A DNA stretch of 64,000 nucleotides from Arthrobacter agilis. Its GTDB lineage: Bacteria; Actinomycetota; Actinomycetes; Actinomycetales; Micrococcaceae. The position numbers were made by a program, and so were the translations under genes. The stretch spans positions 124,001-188,000 of the forward strand of contig NZ_VHIM01000008.1 in the NCBI RefSeq assembly GCF_006494655.1. Reading direction: 5' to 3'. Below the pieces are notes generated by a model. That model saw only the letters and a program-made list of their open reading frames with translations, searched no databases and was not told where the DNA came from. Shown here piece by piece: positions 53,559 through 60,453 of this stretch (its first letter is position 1; the number at the start of each line of letters is the position of its first letter).

Positions 53559-55232
53559 ATGGTCACGTACCCGGACGAGCTGCCCCGGGGATCGGACGGA
53601 CGGCCGCTGGCGGGAGTGGAGCACCTCCTGGCCGCCTTCGCCGCCATCGCGGACGACCTCGGCCTGGACACCGTCCTGGAGCGCGTCATCGCCGCCGCGT
53701 GCCAGCTCGTCGACGCACGCTACGGTGCCCTCGGGGTCATCGGTGGGGACAGGCGGCTCAGTCACTTCATCACCGTCGGCCTGGAGGAGGACGAGATCCG
53801 CCGGATCGGGCCGCTGCCCACGGGGCACGGCGTGCTGGGGCTGCTCATCACCGAACCCCGGCCCGTGCGCCTCTCGGACCTGCGTGAGCACCCCCTCGCT
53901 TACGGATTCCCGGCGCACCATCCGCAGATGACGTCGTTCCTCGGGGTTCCGATCCGGATCCACGGGCGGGTCTTCGGCAATCTGTATCTGACGGAGAAGA
54001 ACGGGGGAGCGGACTTCTCCGATGCCGACGAGCAACTCGTGGTCTCGCTGGCATCAGCGGCGGGTGTGGCGATCGAGAACTCGCGCCTCTTCGATGAAGC
54101 AACCCGCCGGACCAGGTGGCTGGAGGGCGGGCTCAACGCGGTGCGGGAACTGCTCGGTCGCCAGGGGCGGGACCGCGACGACCTCGAGATCCTCTCGACC
54201 CATGCCCTCACCGCCTCGCAGAGCATCATGTCGGCCGTCCTCAGGGAATTCGGTACCGAGCGGGACGTGATCTGCGAAGCCGCGGACGGTATCGACGTCG
54301 AGGTCATGATCGGCCGGCAGAGCCACAGCAGCACACTGCCGGAGAGGCTCCCCACGTCCCTGGCCCCGATACTCCTCGACGAGGATGATGTGGCCGTGGT
54401 GCTTCCGGGCGCAGGACGCTCCATCGGAGCGGCCCTGTGCTGCAGACTGCCCGGCGAGGGCGACCGACGCTTCCTCCTCGTCGGGCGTCCGCCGGGTGCA
54501 TCCGTGTTCTCCGACGTCGATCACGAGATGATGCGCACCTTCGCATCGCACGTGTCCCTGGCCCTGGAACTGGTCAGGGTCCACCGGCAGCAGGAACAGG
54601 AAGCAGTGTTCGGCGACCGTGACAGGATTGCACGCGACCTGCACGACCTGGTGATCCAACGGCTGTTCGCTGCCGGCCTCAGCATCCAGAGCCTGAGGAA
54701 ATACACGCCCAATACCGACGCGCTGGGCCGCATCACCGCGATCACGACGGAACTCGACGCCACCATCAAGGAGCTACGGGACACGATCTACTCGCTCCGC
54801 TCGGTTCCGCAGATCACCCCGACGTTCACCTCCACCGTCTTCGCGCTCGTTGCCGATGCCTTCGACGGCCACGAACTCGCACCCGTTCTGCAGCTCTCCG
54901 GCCCGCTGGACACCGCGGTCGACGGCGAACAGGCCGATCACGTGCGCGCCGTGCTCCTGGAGGGGCTCTCCAACGCGTTACGACATGCGGAGGCCCGTGC
55001 GATCACCGTGACGATGCGCGCTGCCGGGGACCGCCTGGTCCTCGAGATCGCCGACGACGGCCGTGGTTTCGAGGGCTCCAGCCGCAGGAGTGGCCTGGAG
55101 AACATGAAACGCCGCGCCGAGCTCTGCGGCGGGTCCCTTTCGATCACGAGCACACTCGGTGGGGGTACCACCGTCCGCCTCGAGATCCCGCTGCCTGCTA
55201 CGGCGACGACGGGCTCACCGATCGCGAGATGA
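53559..55232 (+). CDS. GAF-GAF sensor histidine kinase (DevS/DosT-like)
   Basis: 557 residues from ATG 53559 (GGGGGAG upstream). GAF-A spans about 25-172 and contains FPAHHPQMTSFLGVPIRI, whose His120/His121 pair matches the position of the haem-ligand His149 of mycobacterial DevS; FGNLYLTEKNGG follows. GAF-B spans about 190-345. The HisKA_3 motif DRDRIARDLHDLVIQRLFAAG has the phospho-His near residue 362, and the ATPase domain has LSNALRHAEA and DDGRGF. It probably senses oxygen, NO or redox state and phosphorylates the DevR-like protein encoded convergently. The two genes overlap by 35 bp at their 3' ends. Cytoplasmic. Confidence 0.88.
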   Translation: MVTYPDELPRGSDGRPLAGVEHLLAAFAAIADDLGLDTVLERVIAAACQLVDARYGALGVIGGDRRLSHFITVGLEEDEIRRIGPLPTGHGVLGLLITEPRPVRLSDLREHPLAYGFPAHHPQMTSFLGVPIRIHGRVFGNLYLTEKNGGADFSDADEQLVVSLASAAGVAIENSRLFDEATRRTRWLEGGLNAVRELLGRQGRDRDDLEILSTHALTASQSIMSAVLREFGTERDVICEAADGIDVEVMIGRQSHSSTLPERLPTSLAPILLDEDDVAVVLPGAGRSIGAALCCRLPGEGDRRFLLVGRPPGASVFSDVDHEMMRTFASHVSLALELVRVHRQQEQEAVFGDRDRIARDLHDLVIQRLFAAGLSIQSLRKYTPNTDALGRITAITTELDATIKELRDTIYSLRSVPQITPTFTSTVFALVADAFDGHELAPVLQLSGPLDTAVDGEQADHVRAVLLEGLSNALRHAEARAITVTMRAAGDRLVLEIADDGRGFEGSSRRSGLENMKRRAELCGGSLSITSTLGGGTTVRLEIPLPATATTGSPIAR

Positions 55233-55872
55233 AGACGGCAGCCTGCGTGCGCCGCTGGAAGCCCAGCTTCGCCAGCAGCGCCGACACGTAGTTCTTCACG
55301 GTCTTCTCCGCGAGGAACAGCTCGGCACCGATCTCCCGGTTGGTCAGGCCCGCGCCGATGAGAGCGAGGACTTTCTTCTCCTGGCTCGTCAGACCGGCCA
55401 GTCGCGGGTCCTCGACGGGCGTATCCCGCAGACCGGCAAGGATGCGCTCCTTCACGGCGGCGTCGAACAGCGATTCTCCCGACGCCGCGCGGCGCACCTT
55501 GTCGATCAGATCGGACCCGAGGATCTCCTTGAGGATGTAGCCTGCAGCACCTGCGAGCACAGCCCCCCGCAACGCCTGATCGTCGTCGTAGCTCGTGAGG
55601 ACCACGCAGGCCAGGGACGGGTCGACCGACCGGACGTCCCTGCACACCTCGATGCCGGTGCCATCGGGCAGCCTGGCGTCGAGGATCGAGACGTCCGGGG
55701 CCAGCGCCGGGATCCGCCGGGTGGCCTCCTCGGCAGACCCGGATTCCCCGATCACCGCGAATCCCTCGCCCTCGAGCAGCTCCCGCAGTCCGCGTCGCAC
55801 CAGTTCGTGATCGTCCAGCACGAACACCGTCAGCCGCTGAGCTCCGGCGGGGGCGTCGACGATGTCCATCAT
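55198..55872 (-). CDS. DevR/DosR-like NarL-family response regulator
   Basis: 224 residues from ATG 55872, with GGAGG five bases upstream. Receiver: VFVLDDHELVRRG, phospho-acceptor Asp65 in SILDARLPDGTG, Thr/Lys switch in VVLTSYDDD and GYILKEILG. LuxR-type HTH: LTSQEKKVLALIGAGLTNREIGAELFLAEKTVKNYVSALLAKLG, then RRTQAAVF. This C-terminal segment is close to mycobacterial DosR, where the same AEKTVKNYVSxLLAKLG helix contacts the regulon box. Two boxes (C and D) sit upstream, so autoregulation is likely. Confidence 0.9.
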   Translation of the reverse strand: MMDIVDAPAGAQRLTVFVLDDHELVRRGLRELLEGEGFAVIGESGSAEEATRRIPALAPDVSILDARLPDGTGIEVCRDVRSVDPSLACVVLTSYDDDQALRGAVLAGAAGYILKEILGSDLIDKVRRAASGESLFDAAVKERILAGLRDTPVEDPRLAGLTSQEKKVLALIGAGLTNREIGAELFLAEKTVKNYVSALLAKLGFQRRTQAAVFISRSVSPSSP

Positions 55873-55961
55873 TGATCCTCCGACTCGTGGGTTGCCGGCT
55901 GTCGCCGGCTGCGCGCATGCCGCACCAGAACCATCATCACGCGTCCTGCCCCGCTGCGGCA

Positions 55962-55975
55962 GGGTCCAAAGGCCC
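55962..55975. promoter_or_regulatory. DosR/DevR-like box C
   Basis: GGGTCCAAAGGCCC, identical to the core of box A. It lies 90 bp upstream of the response regulator on one side and of the small ORF/USP genes on the other. Confidence 0.65.
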
Positions 55976-55986
55976 GAAGGTCGATT

Positions 55987-56000
55987 GGGCCTTTCGGCCC
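55987..56000. promoter_or_regulatory. DosR/DevR-like box D
   Basis: GGGCCTTTCGGCCC, a perfect 5-4-5 palindrome. Its centre is 25 bp from that of box C, so the pair could bind two DevR dimers cooperatively. Confidence 0.6.
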
Positions 56001-56066
56001 TACGCGATAGTCGCCCGCGGGCGGCACGATGAAAACGCACGACTCACAGGACCGAGGAGCAGGAGC

Positions 56067-56201
56067 ATGCACATGATCATCACGCGCTGTCGACCACCCC
56101 GCCACGTCGTGCGTCGCGCTACCCGCGCGGCCGCCGTCGCCCGAGCCGACGGACGGCCTGCCGGCGCCGCTCCTGCCCGGCGCGGGACGGAACCGGCATG
56201 A
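56067..56201 (+). CDS. Small Arg/Ala-rich ORF upstream of USP gene
   Basis: 44 residues (MHMIITRCRPPRHVVRRATR and on). Very basic, no known domain. GAGGAGC lies a few bases before the ATG, and its TGA overlaps the ATG of the universal stress protein gene (ATGA), so translation would be coupled. It is either a true small protein or a leader peptide that tunes USP translation. Too short to judge by composition. Confidence 0.4.
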   Translation: MHMIITRCRPPRHVVRRATRAAAVARADGRPAGAAPARRGTEPA

Positions 56202-57049
56202 CGTCGGGAACAGGCGAACCGACCCGGGATGTCCAGCGGAAGCCCATCATCGTCGGATACGACGGTTCGGACGATGCACGGAAGGCGATCCTGTGGGCGG
56301 CCCGCTACGCGGCCGTGGCTGACGCGCCGCTCGTCGTCGTCCACGCCTGGATCTGGCCGTACTTCACGGAGAAGTTGGGGCCCGTTGCCGGGATCGAAGA
56401 CAGTGGGCTGCGTCGGGAAGCACGACGCATCGTCGCAGAGGGACATGATCTCGCCGTCGGCGCCGAACCGGGGCTTCAGGTGCGCACGCACCTGATCATC
56501 GGATTCCCCGCCGGAATGCTGTCCCGGCTCTCGGCCGGGGCGTCCCTGCTCGTCGTGGGAACCCGAGGCCTCGGCGGGTTCGCCGGACTGCTGATCGGAT
56601 CGGTGAGCTTCCATCTTGCAGCGAGCGCATCCTGCCCGGTCGTCGTCGTGCGCGATGCCCGGCCCGTCCACGATGTGATCGTCGTCGGTGTCGACGGCTC
56701 GCCCGAGAGCGAGCGGGCCGTGGGCGTGGCGGGGGAGATCGCGGCGACCCTCCGGAAATCCGTGCACCTGCTGCACGTCCGGCAGGCCCAGCGCGGACGC
56801 GGCTCCAGGGGGCGCGCGCAGGCCGCGGCGGACGACGCCCCCGACGTGCCGCTCGAGTTTCCCGGCGTCGTCGTCACCCGAGAGTCCGCCGTCGCGTCCT
56901 CCGTTCCGGGTCTCATCGTCCAGCGCGCCCACGCCGCCGCCTGTGTGGTCCTCGGCGCCAAGGGGAACAACACCCTGGGTGCGCGACTGGGGTCCACCGT
57001 GCACGCCGTCCTGCAGCACGCCGAGGGGAATGTAGTCGTCGTGCGATAG
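56198..57049 (+). CDS. Tandem universal stress protein
   Basis: 283 residues. Domain 1: IIVGYDGSDDARKAILWAARYA ... LLVVGTRGLGGFAGLLIGSVSFHLAASASCPVVVV. Domain 2: VIVVGVDGSPESERAVGVAG ... CVVLGAKGNNTLGARLGSTVHAVLQHAEGNVVVV. Both keep the GxDGS turn, and domain 1 keeps the G-x2-G-x9-G(S) ATP-binding loop. Boxes C and D lie 200-235 bp upstream, before the small ORF. It converges with another USP gene across an imperfect hairpin. Confidence 0.88.
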   Translation: MTSGTGEPTRDVQRKPIIVGYDGSDDARKAILWAARYAAVADAPLVVVHAWIWPYFTEKLGPVAGIEDSGLRREARRIVAEGHDLAVGAEPGLQVRTHLIIGFPAGMLSRLSAGASLLVVGTRGLGGFAGLLIGSVSFHLAASASCPVVVVRDARPVHDVIVVGVDGSPESERAVGVAGEIAATLRKSVHLLHVRQAQRGRGSRGRAQAAADDAPDVPLEFPGVVVTRESAVASSVPGLIVQRAHAAACVVLGAKGNNTLGARLGSTVHAVLQHAEGNVVVVR

Positions 57050-57155
57050 CCGGACCGGTGCGTCCCGCGAGCCCCTGCACGTCCTCGGGGAGGGGCGACC
57101 GAAAAGAGTTCCGTGTCCGCGTCCGAATTCCAGGTCTGCATTCGGTCCGGACGGG

Positions 57156-57189
57156 CTCCTGGGCCCCGGGGATTCCGGGGACCCCGGAG
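57156..57189. terminator. Imperfect GC hairpin between convergent USP genes
   Basis: CTCCTGGGCCCCGG pairs imperfectly with CCGGGGACCCCGGAG around a short ATTC loop, halfway between the two stop codons. Confidence 0.4.
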
Positions 57190-57197
57190 ACCAAAGG

Positions 57198-57647
57198 TCA
57201 GGCGTCCGACTCGTCCGCGGCTTCGTGGACCACGAGAACGGGACAGGGTGCGTGGGCGACGCACGCGCCGCTGACCGAACCGAGGAGGAGACCGCGGAAG
57301 CTTCCATGCCCGCGCCGGCCGACGATCAGCAGGGACGCATGGGCCGAGGCACTGACGAGGGCTTTCGCCGGATGGCCGAACACGACCGTGCTCTCCAGGC
57401 CGGCCGGCCGATTCTCCCCGAATGCATCACCCAGGGCCTTGTCGAGATGGATCCGGGCGGCGTCGGCGAACTCGCTGGTCCCCAGGGGTACGTAGCCCGG
57501 GTACTCGGCGGGGTAGTCCCAGGCCGCGATCACGCGAAGGGTCGCGTCGAACACCGGGGCGAGCTTCTCGGCATACCGGAGGGCCTCGATCGACTGCTTG
57601 GAGCCGTCGACTCCGACGACGATCACGGGTGCGGGTGTAGTGCTCAT
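57198..57647 (-). CDS. Single-domain universal stress protein
   Basis: 149 residues from ATG 57647, with GAGGAG seven bases upstream. VIVVGVDGSKQSIEALRYAEKLAPVF at the N-terminus and LLIVGRRGHGSFRGLLLGSVSGACVAHAPCPVLVVHE at the end give a complete ATP-binding USP. A longer upstream ORF is not supported. Box E (57804-57817) lies 157 bp upstream on this strand. Confidence 0.9.
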   Translation of the reverse strand: MSTTPAPVIVVGVDGSKQSIEALRYAEKLAPVFDATLRVIAAWDYPAEYPGYVPLGTSEFADAARIHLDKALGDAFGENRPAGLESTVVFGHPAKALVSASAHASLLIVGRRGHGSFRGLLLGSVSGACVAHAPCPVLVVHEAADESDA

Positions 57648-57803
57648 GGTGTTTCTCCTCATGGGATCGTCCGGGAAGCAGGAATCGTGCTCTCCGACAA
57701 TGCGGTCCACCCGTGCACTGACTCCAGAGTCTTTCGTCCTGATTCGCACGAGCCGGGACCGCCGGGTCCTTCCCGCCACTGCAACCACCGACCGCGCAGG
57801 AAA

Positions 57804-57817
57804 GGGACCTTCGGCCC
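57804..57817. promoter_or_regulatory. DosR/DevR-like box E
   Basis: GGGACCTTCGGCCC, same 5-4-5 layout as the other boxes with one arm mismatch. A weaker GGACC-N4-GGTCC palindrome lies at 57766-57779. Both are in the 279-bp gap between the divergent USP gene and the 94-aa gene; nothing else was recognised in that gap. Confidence 0.55.
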
Positions 57818-57926
57818 TGCCGGTTGTGCGCTCGATCACCTGGAATAGGAGGAGACCGTTCGTCGTCGCACCACCTCACGGGGTCGGCGTCGGGCGGCTG
57901 CCCGATCCGACTGGAAGGCCCTCGCC

Positions 57927-58211
57927 ATGAAGACCATCAGTACTCTGTGGCCCACGCTCGATCCCGCTGTCCGGCAGTGGTTGCTGCACAATCCGGGGAG
58001 CCTCGTCCTGCCCCGGACCCTCGTGAACAGGGTCGAGTCGACGACCGGGGAGGTGCTGAGCACCGACGCCCATGGAGAGCACCGGTTGACGGGCGACGAA
58101 CTGGTCTTCCTCCGGGCACGCCATCGAGCGGAGATGTTGCTGGGGCGCTCGGCATCGCCCTCCGGTACTTCCGGGCAGCCCGGTGTGCCCGTGGAAGCCC
58201 TGGACCGATGA
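57927..58211 (+). CDS. Conserved-looking small protein in the dormancy island
   Basis: 94 residues: MKTISTLWPTLDPAVRQWLLHNPGSLVLPRTLVNRVESTTGEVLSTDAHGEHRLTGDELVFLR is mostly helical; the tail is Gly/Ser/Pro rich. No known family. GGAAGG lies before the ATG. Its TGA overlaps the ATG of the next gene (ATGA), so the two form a pair downstream of box E. Confidence 0.6.
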   Translation: MKTISTLWPTLDPAVRQWLLHNPGSLVLPRTLVNRVESTTGEVLSTDAHGEHRLTGDELVFLRARHRAEMLLGRSASPSGTSGQPGVPVEALDR

Positions 58212-58648
58212 CCACGTCAGCCGCGCCGAAGACGGCCTCGTCCGCACTGCTGGACGGGGACAGCGTTCAGCCGGATGGCCCGCCCGCTGATACTCCGCCG
58301 ACGGTCCGCCGTCCTGACCGGGGTGCCGCGATGGCACAGCATCCGTCCTCGGTCGGTCAGAAACTCCAGGTCCTCATCACGGCTGACACCGAACTGAGGT
58401 CCGTGCGGATCATCGTCCACGGCCGCATGACGTCGGTGAACCTGCACGGGCTGGATCTGGTGGTCCGCCGGGCGGGCGCCCTGGCTCCTGGAAGTGATGT
58501 CGTCCTCGACCTCAGCGGGGCGCAGGCCTGGGAGTCGATCCGTGACGACGTGAGCACCACGGCCTTCGTCGTCCGGCTCGCGACGACGATGGGGGCTTGC
58601 GCACCACTGAACCTGCGGGTGGTGCCACCGCATTACCTGCAGCCCTGA
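58208..58648 (+). CDS. STAS-like (anti-sigma antagonist-type) hypothetical protein
   Basis: 146 residues. The first 45 are disordered (Pro/Asp/Thr). The remainder reads like a STAS fold: VRIIVHGRMTSVNLHGLDLVVRRAGALAPGSDVVLDLSGAQAWESI, with alternating strands and a DLSGA turn like that preceding the phospho-Ser of SpoIIAA-type proteins, but the Ser itself is not clear. Coupled to the preceding gene. It ends 69 bp before the dif site. Family assignment is tentative. Confidence 0.5.
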   Translation: MTTSAAPKTASSALLDGDSVQPDGPPADTPPTVRRPDRGAAMAQHPSSVGQKLQVLITADTELRSVRIIVHGRMTSVNLHGLDLVVRRAGALAPGSDVVLDLSGAQAWESIRDDVSTTAFVVRLATTMGACAPLNLRVVPPHYLQP

Positions 58649-58717
58649 GGCGTTCTCCGGGAACGACGACGGGAAAGGATGACTCGTCGGGAGCAGACCC
58701 TCTCGCTCCGACTCAGA

Positions 58718-58745
58718 AGCGCCGATAATCTACATTATGTCAACT
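58718..58745 (+). other. dif: Chromosomal dif site (XerCD resolution site), actinobacterial type
   Basis: 28 bp containing CCGATAATCTACATTATGTC flanked by AGCG and AACT. It agrees at 25 of 28 positions with the published actinobacterial dif consensus as I remember it (TTSRCCGATAAT-VN then ACATTATGTCAAGT). The inner ATAAT-CTAC-ATTAT dyad is perfect, with the 6-bp centre expected for Xer strand exchange. It lies in the gene-free stretch 58649-59011, directly before the recombinase trio. Confidence 0.8.
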
Positions 58746-58772
58746 AGAAGAGAACTTACTGCAGGATCTGCT

Positions 58773-58783
58773 GAATAGGACTC
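58773..58783 (+). repeat. Left copy of 11-bp direct repeat GAATAGGACTC
   Basis: GAATAGGACTC, 28 bp right of dif. The second copy is at 61958-61968, across the stop codon of the third gene of the trio. Candidate boundary of the element. Confidence 0.45.
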
Positions 58784-58961
58784 GGTGGTACGACTCCCCC
58801 TCGTCCTACTGCCTGGGCGCTGCGTTCCGCGTCGTTACAGGGATGTAGGGCTGTGGAGAGTTTCGGCTGGCGTCAGCGCCTTGGGTGACGAGGTTGATGG
58901 GTTGAGCGGCAGACGCAACCGGTGGTTCCGCGGATTTCCGAGGTTTCCTTGACGTGCGTTC

Positions 58962-58994
58962 GCATTTTATGCAGTCTGAGTGCATTATCTGCAG
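58962..58994 (+). promoter_or_regulatory. Tandem small palindromes before the recombinase operon
   Basis: GCATTTTATGC (58962-58972) and TGCATTATCTGCA (58981-58993) are two similar dyads about 20 bp apart, just downstream of TTGACG (58949-58954). They may be the operator of the HTH protein encoded second in the operon. Confidence 0.35.
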
Positions 58995-59011
58995 AGGCTT
59001 CGGAGGCCGTG

Positions 59012-60118
59012 ATGGACCCGTTGGAGGGCCGATTGATCAGGCTTCCGCTGCGGCAGGAAGCCGTCAGTGCGGATGCGGTGTTCGAGGACATGCTCACGGG
59101 CTGGAAGCAGCAGCAGCTGGCCCGGAACTTCACGGCGGGTACGATCCGGGGACGTGAGAGCCTGGTCCGTCGGTTCGTGGATTACACCGGGCGCTTCCCG
59201 TGGGACTGGACGGTCGGTGATGCTGATGAGTTCTTCGCTCATGAGCGCGCGATCCTGAATCTGGCCTTCGCGACGATCCGGGCGTATCAAACCCATCTGA
59301 AGGTGTTCTGCGATTTCCTGACCGATCCGGCCTATGAGTGGGACCGGATCTGTGAGCAGGGGTTCGGCCGATCCCCTGCCCAGATCATCACCGAGTTCAA
59401 CCGGGCCCGGCACGTGCAGAACAATGAACAGGCACCGGCGAAAAGGCCGTTTACCCGGGTCGAGCTGCAGGGGTTCTTCGATTTGGCTGATCTCGAGGTC
59501 GATCGGGTCCTGGTATCGGGGCGTAAGGGTGCGGTGGCTGCTTACCGGGACGCGACCGTGTTCAAGACCGCTTATGCCTGGGGGTTGCGGGCTAATGAGG
59601 TCACGCACCTGCAGACGGTGGACTTCTCCCGGAACCACCGGGCGCCGCAGTTCGGTGAGTTCGGTGTCCTGCAGGTCCGGTACGGCAAGGCGCAGCGTGG
59701 TTCCCCGCCCAAAAGACGCTCCGTCCTGACGGTTTTTGACTGGTCGCCCGAGGTCCTGGACACCTGGATTCGTGTTGGTCTGCCCTGGCTCACCCCGGCC
59801 GTGTCAGAGGTCTTTCCCACGGCCAATGGACTGCCGGTTCCCAAGTCCAACCTGCACCGCCGCTTCCGTGACTACATCGACGAGCTCGGCTATCCACCAG
59901 GGCTGGACATCCATTCCCTGCGCCGGTCCTACGTGACCCACCTTTTCGAGCACTTCGGCTTCGACCACACCTTCGTTCAACGGCAGGTCGGCCACGAACA
60001 CGCCTCGACGACCTCCCTTTATACGGCCGTTTCCAGCGACTACCAGACCAGTGAACTCAACCGTGTCCTCGAGGACATAATCGACAGGGCCGTCAGGCCG
60101 AAGGAGGAACGAGAGTGA
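59012..60118 (+). CDS. Tyrosine recombinase/integrase
   Basis: 368 residues from ATG 59012 with GGAGG six bases upstream. A SAM-like core-binding domain (about 25-125) precedes the catalytic domain with the full set: Arg193 in AYAWGLRANEVTHL, Lys near 226, His301 and Arg304 in HSLRRSYVTHLF, His328 in VGHEHASTT and nucleophile Tyr337 in SLYTAVS. It should cut and rejoin DNA through a 3'-phosphotyrosine. Not an ordinary XerC/XerD (about 300 aa). Its TGA overlaps the GTG of the HTH gene. Confidence 0.9.
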   Translation: MDPLEGRLIRLPLRQEAVSADAVFEDMLTGWKQQQLARNFTAGTIRGRESLVRRFVDYTGRFPWDWTVGDADEFFAHERAILNLAFATIRAYQTHLKVFCDFLTDPAYEWDRICEQGFGRSPAQIITEFNRARHVQNNEQAPAKRPFTRVELQGFFDLADLEVDRVLVSGRKGAVAAYRDATVFKTAYAWGLRANEVTHLQTVDFSRNHRAPQFGEFGVLQVRYGKAQRGSPPKRRSVLTVFDWSPEVLDTWIRVGLPWLTPAVSEVFPTANGLPVPKSNLHRRFRDYIDELGYPPGLDIHSLRRSYVTHLFEHFGFDHTFVQRQVGHEHASTTSLYTAVSSDYQTSELNRVLEDIIDRAVRPKEERE

Positions 60119-60453
60119 AACGGGATATCGAATACCGGTGGCGGGCCCGGGAACTGATGGCCCGGCACGGCATGCGCACGACCCGTGAGCTCGTGGGACC
60201 GCTCCGTGAACGGGGCATCACGCTCTCCGAGTCGCAGATCTACCGCATGGTCAGCCAGAACCCGGAACGGATTTCCTTCCAGCTCCTGGCTGCCCTCTGC
60301 GACATCTTCGGCGTCGAAGCCAACGAGCTGTTCACCTTCACTGCCACCGATGCCAGGTCCAAACGCCAGCAACAGGCCGTTACCTCCGGGGAAAACGTGG
60401 TCCGTTTCGCTGACGCATACAAACCCGTCCGGGCACGGATCCTTGAGGACTGA
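60115..60453 (+). CDS. XRE/Cro-type helix-turn-helix protein
   Basis: 112 residues from GTG 60115, with AAGGAGG seven bases upstream inside the recombinase gene. The HTH runs MRTTRELVGPLRERGITLSESQIYRMVSQNPERISFQLLAALCDIFGVEANELFTF, the common Cro/C1 arrangement with a final VEANELF. It probably represses the operon or acts as a directionality factor. Its 3' end overlaps the third gene by 11 bp. Confidence 0.85.
   Translation: MKRDIEYRWRARELMARHGMRTTRELVGPLRERGITLSESQIYRMVSQNPERISFQLLAALCDIFGVEANELFTFTATDARSKRQQQAVTSGENVVRFADAYKPVRARILED

Noticed and set aside
57156-57189. Sixth DosR-like box (GGGCCCCGGGGATTCC)
   Set aside because: It does not follow the 5-4-5 layout ending in CCC and lies between convergent stops, so a terminator-like hairpin is more likely.
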